DNA of 64,000 nucleotides from Dioscorea cayenensis subsp. rotundata (GCF_009730915.1 NC_052491.1:2094908-2158907), one strand, 5' to 3'; shown: positions 24,290 through 36,113, counted from the stretch's first letter. Translations and numbers: made by a program. Notes: generated by a model not told the origin, from the sequence alone.

Positions 24290-26290
24290 AGGTTGGGCTT
24301 TTCACTCCAAATTAAATGCTAATTTGGTGGCAAACATTATATTGACATGGTGCCCACCATCATTAGTAATCGCAGGGAGATGGTCATCTTTTGTGCCTTC
24401 TTTCACATAATACATGGGTTAATCCATAAAGCACATGACTGGTAGAAGACTGATGAGAAATTATAACTCACCCATCCTGAACATAGCTAAAAAAATCTCT
24501 TTATTTAGTATTTTATAAATACCTAAGTTTTATTTATTGTCACACCCCAAACACCAGTGAGTGGATAAACGGCCTCAGACCCACAAGGTGTGAACCTAGT
24601 AGATCTGCAAGACCTCAAAACCTAATTAGGGCAGGCAAGATTATAACAAACCAAGTTCAGGATTACAAACTCTACAGAGTACACAGTGTAGGGATACAAG
24701 AAGTCTAAAATGCAAAATACAAGATACAAGGATCGACAATGACGAAAACTCAAAATTTTACAACAAAACAAGACAACACATGCATACCGTCTTTCAAGGT
24801 CCATTCCGGTCTACCACTCTTGATTTGAAAAGGATTTAAAACAAACCCATGAGCAAGTTAAAGTTTACAAAATAATTATATGGATATGATTATAGGACGA
24901 TAGCAAATAAAAATTTAAAATATATTTAAAAAATGAATGGTGAAACCCTAGATAATTGTGGTACCCTAATAAGGCCAAATTTGTTAACATTTTATAATTT
25001 ATAAAAAAAAAGTTAAAATCTTCAAAATGATAATTATATGGAAGGGATAATATTAAATGAAAATGTTAAATATAATTTTTCTCTAAATATACGAATTATG
25101 GGGCCTTAGGAAATAGTGGGGCCCTAGGCTACTCTTGGTCACCTATGCCTAGGGTCAACCTTGCCTCACACCCCTCTATTAACTTTATGCGGTCTCTTGT
25201 GCAAGCACACTATAGCCCCCGCGCTATTCTGGAGATGTTATGCCGCCGTATATGTGGGTGTATGACCTCTTTAGAACAACACAACTTTTATAAATAAAAA
25301 AACTCTTGAAGTGAAGGGAAAATCCACGGGACTCGTTAGAGCTATTTGAAATGTTTCCACTATGTCAACAATGGGTTTACAAAGGATTTCTCTTTAGCTA
25401 ACTAGATGTATACAAATTTAATGACATTAGTATTCATTAGAAGCAGCTCTCAACAACACATATACATCATCATCACTCAAAGATGGATAACAATGACTTT
25501 AAGAAGAGTTTAAGGAAATCAAACCGATGAATTAGGAGATTTGCTAGCAAAAATGCTCTACGCGAAGTGTTGGTGAAATACAACACTGTTTTATTGTCCA
25601 ATTTTTTTGCAAAGCTCAAGCCACAACCTTTTTCTCTTGAGCTCTTTGAGTTCTCTCTTCTTCTATGAACTAGAATTTTACACATACAATATTAGTTTCT
25701 CGTGTAAAAGCTCAAATTTGTCCTTACCCTTCCATTAATTCAAATAACTAGCTTCATTTGTTTTTCATTTAAGTAGGATGGCCCACTTTATTCACATGTT
25801 GGGCTCCAAATATGGCAGCACCCCACGGTTATCTTTAACCTCAAAAGCAGATCAAGAACCACTAAAATTCCATTCTTTATTACAAATTTTCACACCCATC
25901 AACCATTTCGGTTCTCAAATTTAGAAGCTAAACCACAAACATTACAAAAAATAAAAAATCAAAATCAAAAAATCAAAACGCTGCCTTTCTTCTAATAACA
26001 AGATTTGAGCACAAACCCTAAGGATTCAAGCCATGCCATGAATGAAGAGGTGGGAAGGGATGGCCGCTTCCTCCTTTCTACTGTTGGAGGTCCCAATAAT
26101 GCCCAACAAGGTTTTCAATTCTTTGAAGGGATGGTGATGTGGAGGCATTTGATCAACATGGACCATTTGGATGATGTGGGTAAATCAAAGAGGATGATGA
26201 ATGGTGTGTCATAAGAGAGTTGACTGATTTTTTAGACGGTCATCTCAATTCTTTGGTTTCTAAATCTTTTTGGTGACCATCCAGTCCAGT
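24290..26290. other. Spacer with a degraded LTR end
   Basis: No gene is seen. The stretch 24538-24840, read on the minus strand, ends gtttggggtgtgaca and resembles the 3' LTR end of the element at 2241-4436 (shared order of gttttgaggtct, a glycine/thymine-rich middle and the terminal motif). It is probably a fragment of a related LTR. No primer binding site follows it. The rest is AT-rich. A short open frame at 26005-26214 has no recognisable domain. Confidence 0.45.
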
Positions 26291-26299
26291 GAAACAAAA

Positions 26300-26510
26300 T
26301 AAAGATGATGATAATTTTAACACAAATTATGGTATTCATGTTAATGTTGAAGATCTTGGTGATTGTATAACTGAATGGTTGCCATTGTGTAAGCTCAAGA
26401 AAGAAAACATATTTTCAAGTTTTGAAATATAATTTTTTTTTTAGTGTTGTGAGATAATTTACGAGAGGAATTGGGCATCATAATTCTTAGAATTCTTGAT
26501 CCACAAACTT
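26300..26510 (+). pseudogene. Relic of an NB-ARC segment (kinase-2 region)
   Basis: The sequence aligns by eye with 37990-38155 of NLR-3. Shared stretches include gattgtataactgaa, ggttgccattgtg, ttttgaaatataa and gaggaattggacatcacaattctt-like sequence. The leucine-aspartate-rich kinase-2 core (ttgttgctagatga in NLR-3) is degraded to T-rich sequence here. It shows that a further plus-strand NLR of the NLR-3 type once lay in this interval. Nothing of its P-loop or LRR is recognised nearby. Confidence 0.7.
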
Positions 26511-27436
26511 AATTGATAGTTAATATGCACAAACCAACGGTGTTATATTCAATTTAGTCGTCTAAATATACCATTAAAAAATTGCTACATACATAGTGCT
26601 TATATTTTATCCCCAATGTAAATAAAGTATTGCTGCCTTTATGTCCCCAATGTTTGTTGTTTCGTCTCTTATAAACACAAGTTTCATCTCTCTAAGTTTA
26701 TTATGTGCCTTAATAAACACAAATTTATATAAAGTTGTTATATCAAAGTCATCAAGTGGAAATAAACATCCCCCAATATATTTTATTTTATTTTATTTTA
26801 TTGCCGAATATAAATCTTACTTTTTATTTTATTTTATTTTTTTGCCAAATATAAATCTTACTTTTTATTTTTTATTTTATTTCCCGAATACAAATCTTAC
26901 TTTTTCCATCTTCTGTTGTTTTTTTCCCATCTTTACAATGCATTGATTTTACTCAGTATTTTCTTTATCTATAGTCTCCTCTCATTCACTGTACAGTGCA
27001 TATTGATTGGGATATATTTTTTCTGGAAAATGAAACAAAAAGCCAAAACTTCATGAGACTTGAAGTCTGAATTTCTTTTGCGACTTATTTTATTTAACTT
27101 TCACCTTTTCTTTCCAACTCCTCCAAATATTTTGATGAATTATAACATTAATGTTCTACTTTCTATGCTTTGATAAGTAAAATCGTAATATTTAACAAAA
27201 AATAATAATAATTATACTTCTTTAGGACTAAAAGGATAATTATATTTAATTAATATAAATATTACTCATATATAAAGTAAATTCTAATGCAACAAAAACA
27301 TAACCATATATTATAAAAATAAATAAATTAAACATATACTTAGTCATTTATTTAATAATTAATAAAATTTACTGAAATATTTTATAATTAATAAAACCTA
27401 ATTAGATGACCGAGAGTGATTGTTCATATCTTCTAA
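26511..27436. other. AT-rich spacer
   Basis: AT-rich sequence with tandem-like ttttattttatttt blocks, and the repeated phrase tataaatcttacttttt at 26808-26905 about three times. No gene seen. Confidence 0.5.
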
Positions 27437-28149
27437 ATACATCAAATTAAACATATATTTTCCAAATCCAAGCCTACAACTCCTTCTAACCAAACGCAAA
27501 ATTCAATAATCCAGCACTCCAAATACTAAACACATTCTCTTGAATCTTCAAATACAAAAATACAAAAATTTTCAAATGCACTGCAACTAAAAAATCTATT
27601 GTATCTAACTATAAGCTAATATCATCTCATCACTTATCCCTCTATTGTAGCTTTGGTTGCACTTTCACCAGCTATATGAACTCTGACCAGTGTTCACAAG
27701 AATGGTCTTCCCTTCCATTAAGTATTTCACAACCATTTCTCCGCACAATATTTTCAAACCCATAAAGATCTTTAAATACATGGAAAAATCCGTGATTCAC
27801 CTTGAACCTTCACACATACCTCAAGATTTAAAATTCAGACTATTTGGGGATTTCACAAAATATCAGGTTTTTTTTATGTTAATTTAGAATTCCCTGGGTA
27901 CCATATGGTACTTCCCTCATAAAACAATCAGCAAAAGTAGCACACCATATGAGACATGAGAAATTGAAAGACAAGGAGGACTATTCCTAGACAAAGATAA
28001 ACCCAACAAAACGCTTTATGGATTCATATTATATTTGGTTTTTGGATGATAAACATGATCTCTTTTATGCCCTCTATCAAAGAAAACCAGATTGGTGTCT
28101 TAAACACTCACCAGCAGCGGTCACTTTGATGTCATGTGTGACAAAAATT

Positions 28150-30073
28150 TTACATTTGGTTAGCATCACGATGATGATGGTAATAGTGATGAGCTCTTTT
28201 ATGGCCACGTAGTCTTCTTCTAGATCGCTTGCTGACATTGTTTGAATGAGAGATTTCCTTACTACTTTCCAAATCACCAAAGATGCAATCAAGAGGATCT
28301 GCGATCATATCACTGCCTTGGTTGCTCTGTATTCCAAAAGGAAAAGAATTTTTAATAAATGTTCTATAAAATGAAGTTAAGCGTGTCCGGCAGGGATCAG
28401 AGAATGAAATACTTACAATGATTTGCTTGGGCTGCTCCTTTGAGTTAGAGTTTTTTAATTTCGACTTTGTTGTATTGGAGCTTTTGAACATCATTTCCCT
28501 CTATGTACATGTTCCGGAATCGCCATAATGTGAAAGCACGATCAGGATTCAGGTCATTGAATACCTCCTCTGGGTACATATATTTACTCAAAAGTTTCAC
28601 ACGTGATGGATTATACATATGCCTCTTCATGATTCTGCCAAAAATGCCATGCATTCAGTATTCAATAAATAATTCTTTCAGCAAATATACTGAATGTAAC
28701 ACAGAAATTCAACCCTTCTTGTGATAATACTTTACAGATATTCAATAGAAAATAAATCATAGTTTAAATTGGACTGGGGTAATCAAGTTACAGAGAGAAA
28801 TGCTATAAAATCACAAACATAACCAATAATTTCCATAATATCAGGGAGGTGCTGGCATTACATATTTGCTGGTGCACAAATAGAGAAATGTAAGTGTGCC
28901 GCATGGTGCATTGGAGAGCTCTACGCAAGGCCACAGTTGCAGATGGTGTTGCAGAATGCAGGAACATAAATACACGTATTTAAATGTATAAATTGAGAAG
29001 GACAACCTACATGCTGCCAAAACCAACTTCATGCGATCCCAATCACACCCTAGAATTTTATCCACGCAAACATCCAATGAATGATTAAACCTCCCTGCAC
29101 ATTCCTACCAACATACCAGAACCTGCACCATTTACAGAATCACATACTAGAGAATCACACAGACAAAGAGAATGTAATTTTTTGGATAATCCATGAGCCC
29201 AATTATTTGAAGCCGTACACAGAAAAACACAAATTTAACTATTTTGACAATTAATGTACTCAATTAATTGAAACTCCACACACACACAACACACAGTGAG
29301 AAATGCAACACAACTGTAAACATAAATGTAAATTTTTTTTTATAATCCATGCAATAAATTAATCGAAGCTCCAGATAAGCACACACTAATGTAATTATTT
29401 GAATGATTAATAGGCCCAATTAATTGAAGATCCACAGACAAAAATCCAATTTCATGAGCTCAATTGATTGAAGGCAAATAGAAAATGTAATCTGCTTGGG
29501 CACTTCATGAACCACAATTAACATAAGCTCCACACACATGCACACACAAATCCAATTGCATGAGAAATAACTTGAAGCTTGACACGTACAAAACTTAAAT
29601 TACTTGGATAATTCACAAGCCCAATTAATTTAAGATACAAGATAGAACTACAAGATCAATATTTCAACACTACTAATCAGTCTCTTTTCATTTTAAAAAA
29701 GGTGGCGAATTTAAGTATTTGAATAGAAAAGCATAGAGAAAATGAGTCAATTTTAATGAAAACAAACATAAAATTAGAAGAATGGTTCATGAACTCACCA
29801 GCGGAAAGGCTAAACCTATACCAAGGAACCAAGCTCCTAGATGCTGCATTGCATACATATTCAAAAAAGATAAAATCAAATTTTAGAGATATCATAGAAG
29901 GTCATAACATTAAGTATTATAAGAAGGAAAGATCTTTTAATTTTTTTCATCGAAAATTATAAATAAAGCATACCAATCCAGGCAATGGCTGAAGAAGCAA
30001 AAGCACCAACAATGAAATCCTTGATAGCTCTATCCTTGCATTCCTTGAAGAACACAGCCTCCTCCCTCGTCAT
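28150..30073 (-). CDS. Small conserved plant protein of unknown function, copy 2 (five exons, possible frameshifts)
   Basis: The exon model on the minus strand is 29974-30073, 29799-29843, 29024-29122, 28417-28634 and 28150-28326, all with AG and GT borders. The start is the first ATG, MTREEAVFFKECKDRAIKDF; exon 1 plus 2 read into AIAWIASRSLVPWYRF. Later parts read SLDVCVDKILGCDWDRMKL, then RVKLLSKYMYPEEVF and LWRFRNMY, and a histidine/arginine-rich tail (HKRAHHYYHHHRDANQM). The N-terminal alanine/isoleucine-rich stretch could be a membrane segment. I recognise the pattern as a plant-specific uncharacterised family but cannot name it. Relative to copy 1 and to the expected reading, exon 3 has 4 extra bases, exon 4 lacks 2 at its start and has 1 extra A near its end. 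The total, 639 nt, is divisible by three, but internal stretches are out of frame. It is either a young pseudogene or shows assembly errors. Confidence 0.6.
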
Positions 30074-30899
30074 CCCTTCCTGCAACACCCACAACAAACC
30101 CTAGAGAGAGAGAGAGAGAGAGGGTTTTTGGAATTTATGGGGTCGGATCCTTAAAGAACCATGATTCGGATCCGATCTAAAAGGGGGAACGGGTTTGATT
30201 TCAGATCATCCGTTACACCGCAATTGATCCATTATGTTTTTCTATTTATTTGATTGCTTACCTTGCATTTCCAAGGAAGTTAAATTAGAAAAAATATAAA
30301 AAAACTTAACTATAATTTATTATCATATCATAAATTAATTTAAAAAATAAAAAAATATGGATTTTTATTTTACTCATAGATCCACCTATAAATCTACCAT
30401 AACTCTATTTTTACACTCTATATCTAATAAAATTATTGCACCCACCATTCATCTTTGAACTACAAAAAAAAATCAATAATGGTTTGATTTTCTAGCTTCC
30501 CATCCTTTGGATAGATAAATTGATAGTGTATCAACCAAAAAAATAATAAATAAAAGTAAAATTTATTATTAAATAAAAAATTACAATAAATCACACATAT
30601 ATATAATAATTAAAAATCAATTCTTATAGACAAAATAATTACTTCTCAATATAAAAATGTTGTAAAAAAAATTTATTTAAAATAAAGATTATTTTCAACT
30701 ATCAATGATTTGAACATAAATTTGCATGACATACTAATTTATTTACCTGAATCATCTTGCCTTGAGGAACTTGGTGAGGTGAGATCGGATTGTTGTGTCC
30801 TCCCATTCCAAACTCTCCCACAAGTCTTTGTCAACTGTCACACGTTCGAATTTATTACTGACAATGGATGACTTGAAAGGAAGTTTCTTCAGCTTTGGA

Positions 30900-31530
30900 C
30901 AACTTTTCAACGTAAGCACAGACAAAACAGGGAAATCCAATGAACATGTGCTTAAGCTCAATAAGTTCAGCAGGTGTGAGATGCTCAAAGATTGTAGTCT
31001 AGGAAAGGTGGGAAGGCCTGATGAAGCTTTCTGCATCTGATCTGCAGGGTCAATCAACCCCTCCATTCTTGAACAATTTCTTACACTTAATATCCTAAGG
31101 CATGGGAGATGTAAAACCCACGAAAGACTCCTCAGGTCACAATAACTAATGTAAACATCTGTCAACTTCGGGAAACATCCACTAGGAAATGCTTCTGCTG
31201 ACCGAGTGATTTGCTCGAGCTTTGGGCAAAATATCAACCAAAGTCTAAACAAAATAGGGAAATCCAATAGACATGTGCATAAGCTCACTAAGTTCGGCAT
31301 TTTCTTGATTTTCAAAAATTGTAGGTTGGGAAGGCATGATGAAGCTTTGTTGCATCTCTGCAGAGTCAATCAATTCTTCCATTGCTAAACATTTGTCTAC
31401 TTCCAATACACAAAGGCATGGGAGATGCAAAACCCATGAAAGACTCCTCAGAGAATCATAATCACTAATGGAAACATATGTCAACTTCGGGAAACATCCA
31501 CTACGAAATGCTTCTGCTGGCCGAGTGATT
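30900..31530 (-). repeat. Duplicated LRR block within NLR-2
   Basis: Two adjacent blocks of about 300 bp both read ITRxAEAFxxGCFPKLT then LRSLSWVLHLPCL, each followed by an EELID/EGLID segment. NLR-1 has only one. The second block (lower coordinates) is the one that continues to the C terminus. The join between them is frameshifted. Confidence 0.85.
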
Positions 31531-31606
31531 TCTTTTGGGCAACTGATTTGCTTGAGATTGTAAAGGGTTTTTAAAATGATAAACTCTAGATTGACCCCAA
31601 TGCCAT

Positions 31607-32044
31607 TTATCTGTTACATAGGGACCCACCACCCTAACTTCTCCATAACTGCAGTTGTGGGGAAGGGTTGGCTTAGGATATATGAAGCTAGAGAGAATGC
31701 GTCTCACAGGCGATGTGAGACTATGGACCTGAGTTAACCACTGCGTCCCAACACCCCCTGGGCCCACAGCGGATGTGGGACCCAAGATCCTAGCTCATCC
31801 AAGGCACAGCCCGGCATCGACGTGGGACCCAGCTCTGATACCATGTTATATAGGGACCCACCATCCTAACTTCTCCATAACTGTAATTATGGGGAAGGGT
31901 TGGCTTAGGGTATATGAAGCTAGAGAGAATGCGTCTCACAGGCGATGTGGGACTATGGACCTGAGTTAACCACTGTGTCCCAACACCCCCCTGGGCCCAC
32001 AGCGGATGTGGGACCCAAGATCCTAGCTCATCCAAGGCATTATC
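31607..32044 (-). mobile_element. TRIM (terminal-repeat retrotransposon in miniature)
   Basis: The element is 31612-32039 (428 bp). Two LTRs of 195 and 196 bp (31612-31806 and 31844-32039) begin TG and end CA when read on the minus strand. They flank only 37 bp. The primer binding site TGGTATCAGAGC (complement of 31832-31843) directly abuts the 5' LTR and matches plant initiator tRNA-Met. A 5-bp duplication (ttatc) flanks it at 31607-31611 and 32040-32044. The empty site is visible in NLR-1 (about 6806-6830). It has no coding capacity and must have been copied by another element's enzymes. Confidence 0.95.
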
Positions 32045-33729
32045 AACATCTCCTCAAAGCCACAATCACTGATGTGTAACTCCATCAAACCCTCACCATC
32101 ACGTTTGCAACTCAAGTCACAAAGCTGGAGGATAGGCATATCATGTATGTTTTCCAAATTTATTCGCCAAGTCGGCAAATCTTTGAGAAGTCGAAGAATC
32201 TCGACTAATTCCACATCCATACTAATCGCTTTAATCCTCTTCCTATCCATCAATATCCTCAAGTCACCTACTTCTAAACAAGTATTTTTACAAAGAACAA
32301 GCACTTGCAACTCGGGCAGCCTTGATAATGCAAACAACCCATTAGCTTTAATTGGAACACATTTACCTTCACTAGTTAAAAAAGTTGGAATTCTGAAGAA
32401 GAAGTATTTTAATTGCTTTAGCTCTTCTAGTTCAGGTGGAAGTGACCGAATGCTTGTGAGGCTGATGTTGAGGTATTGAAGATTAACAAGAAATCAAATT
32501 TCTTTTGAAAGACCCGTGATAGGTGCCCCTAATAAGTTCAAATGTGTGAGAGATGGCATACGAGGGTAAAAGTTTATAACCATCATTTCTCTTGTTTCAC
32601 ATCTACAATATCCAGTCATAAATAAACTCTTAAGATTAGGATATCTAGGAGAAGTTGCTGCAATAGAAACTTGGCCCTTTTCGTCAATATTTTTATCACT
32701 TAAAAATTTCGGGAGACTATTGCCAAACAAAGTACCATTGAACGATATTAGTTCTGTCTCCTGCCAGTTGCATGCTTCCCACTTTGAAAATTGTCTTAAA
32801 TCATCATCACTTCCACCAACAATCCATTTGTTCTTTTTCTTCCCACACTCAGACACAATCCACAGTGCCATATCGCGAATCACATCATGTAATTTGACAT
32901 AATCATCAGTAAAGTCATAATCCAACTCCAACAAACATGCTTCATTTAATTTTGCAATGAGAGAAAATCCCTCGTCAAAGGCTTCCCCTATGTTTCCAAA
33001 GTCACTGATCAATCCACACCCAATCCAAGGCTCTATGAGATCAGAGACTTTAATGTCAAAATCTTCACGCCATTGAGCACAACACAAGAAACATTGTCGG
33101 AGAGTATCACTGGCCAAATTATCAAAACTGACCTTTAAGTTGTGAAACAATGATTTTTCGATACCAGTAACAGTCCTGACATCCATCTTAATTAATGACC
33201 TCAGCATGTGACGCCACTCTTCAGGTGTCTTCATATTCGACGTGGCTCGACCAATGACTTTAAGGGCAAGTGGTAAACCTGAGCACTTCTTCATAACTTT
33301 CCTTGCTAGTTGTTCAATAATAGCATTGGAATTAATGATCTCTTCATTTGAGAACTGCTTGAAAAGATGCCATGCTTCTTCTTCACCCATACATTCAACT
33401 TTGATCTTCTTGTGAGCATTCATATGAGCACACACATCATCATCTCTGGTTGTGAAGATCACCTTGTGCTTGTAGCTTTGACCTCTATTTTCAGAATTTT
33501 GGCTTTGACGGAGCGGAAGTGGAATACCAAGGTCTTCAGGAAGGTCCACTCTCTTCCATATATCATCTAATAGCAGCAAAAAGTTCTTCTTTTTCAAAAA
33601 CTCAAATATGTCACTTTTCCCGGAGCCAGAAGGTAATCCTAACCTTTTGGATATCTCATTTTGAAGCTTCTCAAATTGAGTTTCTTTTGAAACCACCAGA
33701 GAGATGACATAATTGAACCTCCGATTAGT

Positions 33730-33861
33730 ATCACCATCAAGTAATGAGTTATTGATTTCATTCAAGAGAGTAGTATCACCACCAAGTAATGAGTTATTGA
33801 TTTCATTCACGAGAGTAGTATCACTAAGTAATGAGTTATTGATTTCATTCAAGAGAGTTGT
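33730..33861 (-). repeat. In-frame triplication directly after the P-loop of NLR-2
   Basis: Three units of 14, 15 and 15 codons read TTLLNEINNSLLSD, TTLVNEINNSLLGGD and TTLLNEINNSLLDGD. The first TT belongs to the GKTT of the P-loop. Other NLRs here have one such helix segment. The units are nearly identical at DNA level, so the expansion is recent or kept homogeneous. Confidence 0.95.
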
Positions 33862-34210
33862 CTTTCCAACCCCTCCCATGCCCCAAATCCCCACCATGGA
33901 TACATCGTCATCTACCAAGTAACCACGAACTTTCTCAAGATTTAGCTTGATAGTGTTGCCCACAAGAGTCACTGAAGTAGCGATCTCCAAAACTGCTCTT
34001 GGAGGTTGTGTCTCTGCTATTTCTTTGAAAGCATCATGTTCAGTCTTCAAGTTATTGATCTCTTTATATAACTTGATTGAACTTTGGCTAATTTTGTAGT
34101 TAGCCCACAAATTGAGAGAGCAACTTCCAAGAAGATAGCCTCTATTGTTATAGGCAACCTTCTATTGATTCACTATATCTTGTATCTCCTGGAGTCGTAC
34201 CTGGTTGTTG

Positions 34211-34345
34211 GTGTGATTGATGAAAGTAATCAATAACTCTAAAATAAATAAATAAGTGATGTAGATCAGAAATTTTTGATTGATGAAAAGAATTAGTAAC
34301 TCTGTAATAAATAAATAAAATAAGTAATGATCTAGATCAATAAAT
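34211..34345. repeat. Imperfect tandem repeat, ~70-bp unit
   Basis: Two copies of gattgatgaaa...aactct...aataaataaataa followed by agtgatgtagatca or agtaatgatctagatca. It lies directly upstream of NLR-2 exon 2, in its presumed first intron. Confidence 0.65.
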
Positions 34346-34399
34346 GTTAGAAAACTAAATATAATAAACTTGATAGGGATGCAACTAGTGTATATGAAG

Positions 34400-35138
34400 G
34401 ATTTACACAAATTGAATATCGATTATCTTTTTATGCATACCTCTGATCAATTTCGTTAAGGTATAAATATAATTTTTTTTAAAAATTCAAAAACCGAATT
34501 AGTTTTTTTTTCCTAATTTGAATTAGATAAATAGCTTAGCAATGAAATTACTCAACAAATACCAATGTGTTGTTTTAATAAAACAAAAACATAAAATATA
34601 TTTTAAAATCGACTGAATGTTAAAAAAAAATTAATTTGATGGATGATAAATTTGAAGAGTTTTCGCATATATACAGTAATTGTTTGGGTAATAAATTTTA
34701 TTTATAGTTTTGCATTAGGAGAAACCAATGCTTATGTAAAAATATAGGTACACAAATAACGATAAATAACTAAATAGTTATAATCTTGTAAACAGGTCAA
34801 ATAAGAGAAGAAACATTTGGTTAAATCCTCTTAAATTATTATCTCCTTTATTACTTAATTATCTAGCGAGTTTTTTGCTAGTGCATTTCACATTTATTTT
34901 CAATTCAAACAAAATGGTATGAGATCTAGTTTTTAGTGAAGGAAGTGATCTAGCAAAGTTTCATTTTCTTTACAATACCCTTATCTCACAAGGAGAAATT
35001 TAGAAGTTGAGCTATTCAGACAAGGAGTTTAAGAGATCATTAGCATCCCAAGTAATTAAGGAATGATAAAAGCAACTTTGTTGAGCTAAGCTTAGTGAGA
35101 AAGTCAGCTGTGGCATTATTACTGAAGATTTTTTGAAG

Positions 35139-35173
<35 letters not shown>

Positions 35174-35550
35174 AGGATAGTGTGTTTGAGCTTTTAAATG
35201 TATTGCAGAAGATGGGAAGTGGACGAGTTAAGTGGATGAAAAAAAAAACATTGCTATCAAGCAACTTAAAAGACGATAGAAGTAAAATGGCTTTTCAAAG
35301 AGCCAAATTTGAAGGAGTTATATATGTGGCCTAAAACTATTACCAAATGGCTTGGAATACCCTCTCAATTAATGTGAAGGCATGAGAAAATTAAAATCTT
35401 TTATTTGTGTTTCGATGTTTATGATCATATCTTCATAGAAAGAATCCAAGATTACTTGAAGATTTAAAGAAGTCTAGGATCATGAATTTGATTTGAAAGA
35501 TATTAAACTTATGTCATATTTCCTTTGTCTTGAAGTTAAATCGTTGGAGA
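34400..35550. other. AT-rich spacer with a TA microsatellite
   Basis: No gene is seen. A (TA)n tract occupies about 35141-35172. No coiled-coil exon for NLR-2 could be found here on the minus strand. Confidence 0.5.
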
Positions 35551-35781
35551 AAGGCGTACCTTTGGGTCTATTGGTACACGGGTCGCCGATAGAGCTCTCA
35601 CCGAGTGGTGAGAGTTCGATTCTCACTGAGGCACAATCCCAGGAGTTCCCGAATAGTGGTTGTGTATGCAGTGGTTCCAGCCACGTGAGCGCCCTCGCTC
35701 CCCAATTGTTCCACCTAGGCTTGTTCACGCCCTTGGGTCTCTAGTGGGTTCGCCCCGCTCCTCTTTCCCAAAAAAGGCGTA
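35550..35781 (+). mobile_element. tRNA-derived SINE with target duplication
   Basis: The element runs from about 35559 to 35772 (214 bp) and ends in a short A run. Its 5' part holds a Pol III B-box-like GAGTTCGATTCTC near 35605-35620 and an A-box-like tattggtacacggg upstream, so it is tRNA-derived. A GC-rich tRNA-unrelated body follows. The 9-bp duplication aaaggcgta is at 35550-35558 and 35773-35781. Confidence 0.85.
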
Positions 35782-36113
35782 TTTATTGTACAGGAGAATC
35801 ATTGCAAATGAATTTTTTTAAAATTCAAGATTATAAATTACATTAAGTTTTGACAATATATAAACACATAAAATGTCGGCCAAACAAAGGAGGATGAAGG
35901 AGACATGGTTGACTCTAATATCTTTATACGTTTTGTTACAAAACTAAATACCTTTTTATCATCATATTTGTGAGTAGCTATATTTAGAAGCTCTTAACAA
36001 CTACTGACATGAAAATAACTAGGCGTTTGTCACTAATTTGTCAAAAAAAAAAAACACATGAAATCAACTACGAGAATATTTTTTATCTGGAAAATAGATT
36101 TGATTGCGGGCTA

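Larger units (their letters stand above)
27437..33019. repeat. Segmental duplication, copy 2 (direct)
   Basis: Collinear with 1-7793 in the same orientation, about 27.4 kb away. It lacks the 0.55 kb and 2.2 kb insertions and the LINE of copy 1. It has its own TRIM insertion at 31612-32039 and an extra LRR block at about 30900-31530. It continues past 33019 into the NB-ARC part of NLR-2, which copy 1 has lost. Confidence 0.9.
30752..34200 (-). pseudogene. NLR-2: CNL resistance pseudogene with nearly complete NB-ARC
   Basis: Exon 2 starts at 34200 after an AG acceptor (VRLQEIQD) and meets TAG at 34162-34164. It is then open for over 540 codons, including LLGSCSLNLW just upstream of ATG 34110. 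Counted from that ATG: P-loop GMGGVGKTT (77-85), an in-frame triplicated segment (84-127), kinase-2 LLLLDDIW (178-185), RNBS-B KVIFTTR (216-222), GLPLAL (278-283) and KLHD (406-409). The kinase-2 tryptophan marks a non-TIR NLR. TGA near 32494 then stops it, where NLR-1 reads on into QVLVNLQYLN. The LRR continues in frame to a TRIM insertion (31612-32039), then an LRR block in two diverged copies with a frameshift, and ends ...LTKFLKAR at 30752. The coiled-coil exon 1 is not found within 3 kb upstream. It would be an intracellular immune receptor if intact. Confidence 0.88.

Noticed and set aside
31501..32035. Two similar proline/glycine-rich frames on the minus strand and one on the plus strand
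   Set aside because: They lie in the two LTRs of the TRIM and repeat because the LTRs do.
35480..35744. Overlapping frames on both strands
   Set aside because: They are shadows of the GC-rich SINE body.
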